Positions 7,457 to 10,904 of a DNA stretch of 10,904 bases are shown here, in pieces. Each line of letters starts with the position of its first letter. Position 1 is the first letter of the stretch. A program made the translations under genes and the position numbers. The notes beneath the pieces were generated by a model. That model saw only the letters and a list, made by a program, of their open reading frames with translations. It searched no databases and was not told where the DNA came from. Location of the stretch: positions 1 through 10,904 of the forward strand of contig JASLFQ010000063.1 in the NCBI GenBank assembly GCA_030150595.1, written 5' to 3'. The stretch comes from Aquirhabdus sp. Lineage in GTDB: Bacteria > Pseudomonadota > Gammaproteobacteria > Pseudomonadales > Moraxellaceae.

Positions 7457-7939
7457 GTGTCAAATGAAGCACTGAGCCATACCTGCACATGCCCATGCGG
7501 CACCTCTCAGTTTGTTGTTACTGCAAAACCGCTCGCACGCTTCTTGTGTCACTGTGCAATCTGTCAGTCGGTATATCAACAACCTTACGCTGACGTCACG
7601 GTCTTTTGGGCGCGTGACGTCGTTTTGCCAGAAGATCACACCGTTCAATTCAAAAAATATCGCCTTCCACCAGCGGTTAATCGTGGCACGTGTTCGTCCT
7701 GTAAATCTCCTGTTGTAGGGTTCATGCACATTGCACCGTTCGTTCGGCTTGCCTTTGTGCCAAGCAGGAATTATCCAGATCAAGCTGCTCTACCAGATGC
7801 CGGAGCGCATATTTTCTACCATCGTCGCGTCGCCGATATTGGCGACGCCTTACCAAAATATAGTGGGTATTGGCGCAGTGAGTTGGCCGTCACATTGCTC
7901 CTGATGTCCGCCATGTTTCATAGATCAGCAAGTGCATAA
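7457..7939 (+). CDS. GFA family zinc protein (glutathione-dependent formaldehyde-activating enzyme-like)
   Basis: A 160-residue protein of the GFA/CENP-V superfamily. The zinc ligand pattern is complete: CPC at Cys12/14 and CSSC at Cys79/82 match the structural zinc site, and the CHCAIC motif with Cys31/33/36 matches the catalytic-zinc cysteines of Paracoccus Gfa. That founding enzyme was proposed to accelerate condensation of formaldehyde and glutathione to S-hydroxymethylglutathione, although many homologues act elsewhere and the catalytic role has been disputed. The location between fghA and adhC, which use exactly that adduct, makes a formaldehyde role more plausible than usual, but this is inference. 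The GTG start is supported by AGAGGAGA 7 bases upstream. The last 25 residues are less typical and hydrophobic (LAVTLLLMSAMF). The 101-residue protein gene follows after 68 bases. Confidence 0.82.
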   Translation: MSNEALSHTCTCPCGTSQFVVTAKPLARFLCHCAICQSVYQQPYADVTVFWARDVVLPEDHTVQFKKYRLPPAVNRGTCSSCKSPVVGFMHIAPFVRLAFVPSRNYPDQAALPDAGAHIFYHRRVADIGDALPKYSGYWRSELAVTLLLMSAMFHRSASA

Positions 7940-7964
7940 CGCGATGGCTTAAACATTTGTCATA

Positions 7965-7990
7965 TGCGGCACCGCTTTTCAAATGCCGCA
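7965..7990 (+). promoter_or_regulatory. Inverted repeat just upstream of the 101-residue gene
   Basis: Perfect 7-base arms TGCGGCA (7965-7971) and TGCCGCA (7984-7990) surround a 12-base loop, ending 5 bases before the AGGAG-type ribosome binding site at 7995-8000. It could be an mRNA hairpin that tunes translation or protects the 3' end of the GFA-family transcript, or an operator. There is no T-tract, so it is not a standard terminator. Confidence 0.4.
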
Positions 7991-8007
7991 AACACAGGAG
8001 TTATCAC

Positions 8008-8313
8008 ATGAAAATGTTACTTACTGTTGATTTTCCTATCGAGCCGTTTAATTCTTTGGTCAGAAGCGGAAAAGTGGGTGAAATGATTGGGAAAATCCTT
8101 GAAACAATCAAACCTGAAGCAGCCTATTTCACAGAACAAGATGGAAAGCGCGGCGGAATTTTCGTCGTAGATGTCAAAGAAGCATCGAATATTCCGCTCT
8201 TCTCTGAACCATTTTTTCTCTACTTCCAAGCCAGTTGTAAATTCCGCATTCTGATGAGTCCAGAAGATTTACAGAAGGCTGGACTTGAAGAACTGGGGAA
8301 ACAGTGGGGATAG
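8008..8313 (+). CDS. Small conserved hypothetical protein (101 residues)
   Basis: A 101-residue soluble protein with no signal peptide and no membrane segment. The order of hydrophobic and charged stretches (MLLTVDFP at the N-terminus, GKILETIKPEAAYF, RGGIFVVDV, FFLYFQASCKFRILMSPEDL) suggests a beta-alpha-beta, ferredoxin-like fold of the dimeric alpha+beta barrel kind. I recall similar short proteins annotated only as hypothetical, so no function is claimed. The start is chosen at 8008 because CAGGAG (7995-8000) sits 7 bases upstream, whereas the same frame opens 17 codons earlier without a ribosome binding site. It lies 68 bases behind the GFA-family gene, possibly in the same transcript. 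Its stop codon is 5 bases from the visible end of the transposase relic on the opposite strand, so the deletion or insertion boundary nearly touches this gene. Confidence 0.75.
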   Translation: MKMLLTVDFPIEPFNSLVRSGKVGEMIGKILETIKPEAAYFTEQDGKRGGIFVVDVKEASNIPLFSEPFFLYFQASCKFRILMSPEDLQKAGLEELGKQWG

Positions 8314-8318
8314 CAGAT

Positions 8319-8562
8319 TTTGATTTGTCACCAACGTAACGAATCATCATCCATTTCGGGTAACTCCCAGATACAGTGCATATGATCAGGTAAAACAACC
8401 CATGCATGAATGATAAATGGGTGATTCTTTTTAGTGTATTTAATTGCCTCGCGTAATGCGTCAATATGAGTGATGAGTAGAGGATTATTTTTTACGTTGC
8501 AATAGGTTGGCGGTAAAGAAATAGATGCCGCCTTTGTTTTTTATGCGGAGATAATTGGACAT
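8319..8562 (-). pseudogene. Decayed REP-associated tyrosine transposase (RAYT, Y1/IS200-like), 5' fragment
   Basis: Read on the minus strand from an ATG at 8562, the frame begins MSNYLRIKNKGGIYFFTANL and meets a TAA at 8487-8485. Shifting one base at the preceding run of six A residues restores NPLLITHIDALREA, then HPFIIHAWVVLPDHMHCIWELP. That segment is highly characteristic of RAYT proteins and contains the HUH metal motif (HMH). A TGA at 8330-8328 then stands where the family has an Arg codon (RW-stop-QIK against the family's RWRLIK), consistent with CGA to TGA decay. Recognisable coding ends near 8319, so roughly the C-terminal half, including the catalytic Tyr, is missing. About 80 codons of a usual 140-180 remain. 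A REP-like hairpin lies 45 bases upstream, the usual partner of these enzymes. The gene is dead. Confidence 0.85.
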
Positions 8563-8607
8563 TTTTTGTTGGATATTAATTAGATTTGGTAATGTATCAT
8601 GTGAAAG

Positions 8608-8642
8608 TTGGTGCAATGCGCTGGGGCTTATTGCGACCTACT
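8608..8642 (-). repeat. REP-like palindromic element, copy 1
   Basis: On the minus strand this reads GTAGGTCGCAATAAGCC, then CCAGCGCATTGCACCAA. It is the inverted counterpart of the element at 8941-8974, identical at 30 of 34 aligned bases. The hairpin arms GGTCGCAAT and ATTGCACC are slightly decayed here compared with copy 2. It lies upstream of the transposase relic, as REP elements usually flank RAYT genes. It fills the gap between the relic and the 89-residue membrane protein's 3' end. Confidence 0.8.
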
Positions 8643-8654
8643 CGGGCTGAAATA

Positions 8655-8924
8655 CTAACGCCGCCAGCGTTTTACAAAATAAATAACTAGACATGCAAGA
8701 ATCGCAAGAAGCCCCGTAGGCAATGTAAATAGAAAAAACCAAAACATGTTCCCGAAAGTGTACAGATACTCACCAACATCAGTACCAAGTACCACACAAG
8801 GATGAGCGCCACCCTCATCTACGGGACATTGAAAATAGTGCGATACAAAAACAACTGTGAATGTAGATATTAACGGCCACACAATCCATAACGTGATCAT
8901 TGCTGTAATATTGTGCCGTTTCAT
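8655..8924 (-). CDS. Small two-helix inner-membrane protein, function unknown
   Basis: An 89-residue protein with two hydrophobic helices, about residues 8-28 (TAMITLWIVWPLISTFTVVFV) and 57-83 (the GNMFWFFLFTLPTG to LVIYFVK stretch), joined by a 28-residue loop. The loop carries two cysteines in CPVDEGGAHPCVV that could form a disulfide if it is periplasmic. The C-terminus is basic (KRWRR), which would hold it in the cytoplasm. The frame extends upstream to 8987, but those extra 21 codons translate the REP-like element at 8941-8974, so the ATG at 8924 is preferred; its ribosome binding site is weak. I recall hypothetical proteins with a similar DEGGAHPCVV loop but no known role. It lies between two inverted REP elements, downstream of adhC on the same strand. 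Confidence 0.7.
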   Translation of the reverse strand: MKRHNITAMITLWIVWPLISTFTVVFVSHYFQCPVDEGGAHPCVVLGTDVGEYLYTFGNMFWFFLFTLPTGLLAILACLVIYFVKRWRR

Positions 8925-8940
8925 ATCAATACCAGTTATC

Positions 8941-8974
8941 GTAAGGTGCAATAAGCCCAAGCGCATTGCACCAA
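8941..8974 (+). repeat. REP-like palindromic element, copy 2
   Basis: Perfect 8-base arms GGTGCAAT (8945-8952) and ATTGCACC (8965-8972) enclose AAGCCCAAGCGC. The hairpin continues with a 2x2 internal mismatch, two further G-C pairs and a CCAA tetraloop. It matches copy 1 in inverted orientation. It lies 23-56 bases beyond the adhC stop, so it may also act as a 3'-end stabiliser for the adhC mRNA. RAYT enzymes recognise hairpins of this kind. Confidence 0.82.
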
Positions 8975-8996
8975 TGCTATCAATCAAAACACCTCA

Positions 8997-10103
8997 TCAA
9001 TACACAATAACTGACCGAATCGACTCACCACGTTTCATCAAATCAAAGCCCTCATTGATCTGATCCAAACGCAAATGATGCGTAATCAAATCATCGATAT
9101 TCAACTTGCCATCCATATACCAGTCCACAATCTTCGGTACATCGGTACGCCCACGCGCCCCGCCAAACGCCGAACCTTCCCACTTACGCCCAGTGACTAA
9201 CTGGAATGGACGCGTACTAATCTCAGCACCCGCTTCCGCCACGCCAATGATAATGCTGCGTCCCCAACCTTTATGCGACGACTCAAGTGACTGGCGCATC
9301 GTCGTCGTATTACCAATACATTCAAACGAATAATCCGAACCGCCATCAGTCAGCTCAATAATACGATCAACCACATTCGGCACATCTTTCGGATTGATAA
9401 AATCGGTCATCCCGAATTTACGCGCCATCGCTTCACGCGCTGGATTAGTATCGATCCCAATGATTTTTCCCGCGCCAACCATCTTGGCACCTTGAATCAC
9501 ATTTAGCCCAATGCCACCCAAACCAAACACCACGACATTCGCGCCTGCTTCAACTTTGGCCGTAAACAACACAGCACCAACGCCAGTCGTCACACCGCAA
9601 CCGATATAACAGACTTTATCAAATGGCGCATCCGAGCGGATTTTTGCCAAGGCAATTTCAGGGACAACGATGTGATTGGCGAACGTCGATGTGCCCATAT
9701 AATGCAAAATCGGCTGCCCATCGAGTGAGAAACGCGATGTGCCATCAGGCATTAAACCCTGACCTTGAGTTGAACGAATGGCTTGGCAAAGATTAGTTTT
9801 TTGTGAAAGGCAGAATTTACATTGACGACATTCTGGCGTGTAGAGCGGAATCACGTGATCGCCAGCTTTCAGTGATGTCACGCCTGCGCCCACTTCGAGA
9901 ACAACACCCGCACCTTCATGTCCCAAAATCGCAGGAAAACGCCCTTCAGGATCAGCGCCTGACAAGGTGTAATAATCGGTATGACAAATCCCCGTGGCTT
10001 TAATCTCGACCAACACTTCACCCGCACGCGGCGGTGCCAGATCAACTTCGTGAATCGTCAGTGGTTGTCCTGCTGACCATGCAATCGCGGCGCGTGTTTT
10101 CAT
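8997..10103 (-). CDS. adhC: S-(hydroxymethyl)glutathione dehydrogenase / class III alcohol dehydrogenase
   Basis: A 368-residue zinc- and NAD-dependent dehydrogenase of standard class III length (FrmA/AdhC). It oxidises S-hydroxymethylglutathione, formed from formaldehyde and glutathione, to S-formylglutathione; members of this class can also reduce S-nitrosoglutathione. Catalytic zinc ligands are Cys40 (GICHTD), His62 (GHEGAG) and Cys169 (YIGCGVTTG). The structural zinc loop has Cys92, 95, 98 and 106. The Rossmann motif is GLGGIG at 194-199, with Asp218 selecting NAD over NADP. The class III segment [19 protein letters not shown] is at 297-315. AAGGA, 7 bases before the ATG, supports the start. 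The C13 peptidase gene lies 57 bases upstream on the same strand with no clear terminator, so read-through is possible. The partner hydrolase fghA is 2.4 kb downstream rather than adjacent. Confidence 0.97.
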   Translation of the reverse strand: MKTRAAIAWSAGQPLTIHEVDLAPPRAGEVLVEIKATGICHTDYYTLSGADPEGRFPAILGHEGAGVVLEVGAGVTSLKAGDHVIPLYTPECRQCKFCLSQKTNLCQAIRSTQGQGLMPDGTSRFSLDGQPILHYMGTSTFANHIVVPEIALAKIRSDAPFDKVCYIGCGVTTGVGAVLFTAKVEAGANVVVFGLGGIGLNVIQGAKMVGAGKIIGIDTNPAREAMARKFGMTDFINPKDVPNVVDRIIELTDGGSDYSFECIGNTTTMRQSLESSHKGWGRSIIIGVAEAGAEISTRPFQLVTGRKWEGSAFGGARGRTDVPKIVDWYMDGKLNIDDLITHHLRLDQINEGFDLMKRGESIRSVIVY

Positions 10104-10160
10104 CTGGAAATCCTTATCAGAACGTTTATTTATGAGAGCGTTATCAATTAAACCCTAGCA

Positions 10161-10904
10161 TTATGGCGGTGTCACAGGTGCAATCGGTCTTGGTTTATCG
10201 GTCTTCGGTAATAAATGAATCGACGACAATTTCTCTAATTGCGAGAGTTTAGCCAGTGCTTTACTGCCCGAAGAACTCGCAGGTGCGACAACAGGCGTCG
10301 TCACTGGCGTCACATCCGCAGTTGGGAACAATCGACTCTCCAGTTGGGGCAAAACCATCGCAATATTACTGCCCACTTGCATCTGTGGATTAGACGGCGG
10401 AAAACCCTCTTGCTTTTCACGCACAGCAATTTCTGCTTGCGCCGCGCTAAATGCCGAAGCGAGTGAGTTCTGTGTCCGCATCGCATTCGCAAAGAACGCC
10501 CTACCAAAATACGTATAATCCGCTTCAGTCGAACAACCAAATGATGGACGATCCGCAGCAGATGCCGTGATGATGATCGTATCAGGCGACTCCAACGCAG
10601 GAATAAAACTTCCTGAATAACACGCTGAAATCACCAGTACACGCCAACGAATATTAGAGCGATCCAACGTTTCGCGCAGCCATTGTGGATCAAGCGAAGT
10701 CAGGCTAATCGGATCATTCGCCAACTCAAATACATTTTGATTGCCGTGCGATGTCATGAATAAAAATAACACATCATCAGGATTCATTTGTTCGCCAATA
10801 CGCGCTAATGCACGCGCGATACTGGTACGACTGGCAATCGGCAAGGTTGCTTGAGTATTGGCATTATTGATTAACGCTAATGAACGCCCTGTCGTCCCAA
10901 ATCG
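10161..10904 (-). CDS. C13 family (legumain/caspase-like) peptidase, 3' part; continues past the window edge
   Basis: The frame is open to the right edge, so only the C-terminal 247 residues are seen and the start is outside; an internal TTG at 10844 is not a credible start. The peptidase core shows the clan CD dyad: His in FLFMTSHG (codon at 10746-10748) and Cys in VLVISACYSG (codon at 10620-10622), each after a hydrophobic strand, as in legumain and Gpi8. Downstream segments ITASAADRPSFGC, YTYFGRAFF and the PPSNPQM stretch are typical of the bacterial C13 group. After the domain comes a low-complexity Thr/Pro/Ser/Ala tail ending in PPxxP-like residues, perhaps a flexible linker. The substrate is unknown, and localisation cannot be judged without the N-terminus. 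It is upstream of adhC on the same strand, but no functional link is established. Confidence 0.85.
   Translation of the reverse strand, partial: RFGTTGRSLALINNANTQATLPIASRTSIARALARIGEQMNPDDVLFLFMTSHGNQNVFELANDPISLTSLDPQWLRETLDRSNIRWRVLVISACYSGSFIPALESPDTIIITASAADRPSFGCSTEADYTYFGRAFFANAMRTQNSLASAFSAAQAEIAVREKQEGFPPSNPQMQVGSNIAMVLPQLESRLFPTADVTPVTTPVVAPASSSGSKALAKLSQLEKLSSIHLLPKTDKPRPIAPVTPP

Noticed and set aside
7450..7467. ATG at 7450 overlapping the ribosome binding site of the GFA-family gene
   Set aside because: It encodes only five residues before TGA; the GTG at 7457 gives the full zinc-binding protein, and AGAGGAGA is correctly spaced for it.
8174..8464. A 96-residue minus-strand open frame overlapping the end of the 8008-8313 gene
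   Set aside because: It is in a different frame from the RAYT homology for most of its length and runs antisense through a gene with a good ribosome binding site; the family-like peptide appears only in the neighbouring frame.

Overview
The window looks like chromosomal DNA of a gammaproteobacterium, most likely from the Moraxellaceae (Acinetobacter-like). The basis is the style of the conserved proteins (Rpe, class III alcohol dehydrogenase, S-formylglutathione hydrolase, YchJ, TRIC channel), a moderate base composition, and dispersed palindromic repeats. The taxonomic call is an inference from remembered family resemblance, not from a search.

Layout, left to right. An acyl-CoA dehydrogenase (44-1198, minus) and a DUF2236/MpaB-type putative haem oxygenase (1417-2721, minus) lie in the same direction, separated by a clean hairpin terminator. 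Divergent from them, a plus-strand run encodes a LysE/RhtB-type exporter, a YchJ-family SEC-C zinc protein that starts 7 bases after the exporter's stop, and a TRIC-type channel. A 225-base spacer packed with dispersed palindromic repeats follows. Next, on the minus strand, are ribulose-phosphate 3-epimerase (rpe) and S-formylglutathione hydrolase (fghA). A plus-strand group then encodes a Bcp/PrxQ-like peroxiredoxin, a GFA-family zinc protein and a 101-residue unidentified protein. After it come a decayed REP-associated tyrosine transposase (RAYT), two inverted copies of a REP-like hairpin, and an 89-residue two-helix membrane protein between those copies. The right end carries the class III alcohol dehydrogenase (adhC, glutathione-dependent formaldehyde dehydrogenase, minus) and the 3' part of a C13 (legumain/caspase-like) peptidase gene that runs off the window.

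The main theme is glutathione-dependent formaldehyde removal. AdhC oxidises S-hydroxymethylglutathione to S-formylglutathione, and FghA hydrolyses that to formate and glutathione. A GFA-family protein, whose founding member was proposed to speed formaldehyde-glutathione adduct formation, lies between them. adhC and fghA often form one operon. Here they share a strand but are 2.4 kb apart, and the interval carries opposite-strand genes, a transposase relic and REP hairpins, so it looks like an accessory insertion.

I see no convincing wholly new system. The most useful observations are the interrupted adhC/fghA pair, the previously uncalled RAYT relic with its matching inverted REPs, the effect of one REP on a start-codon call, and the mixed repeat cluster between the TRIC gene and rpe.
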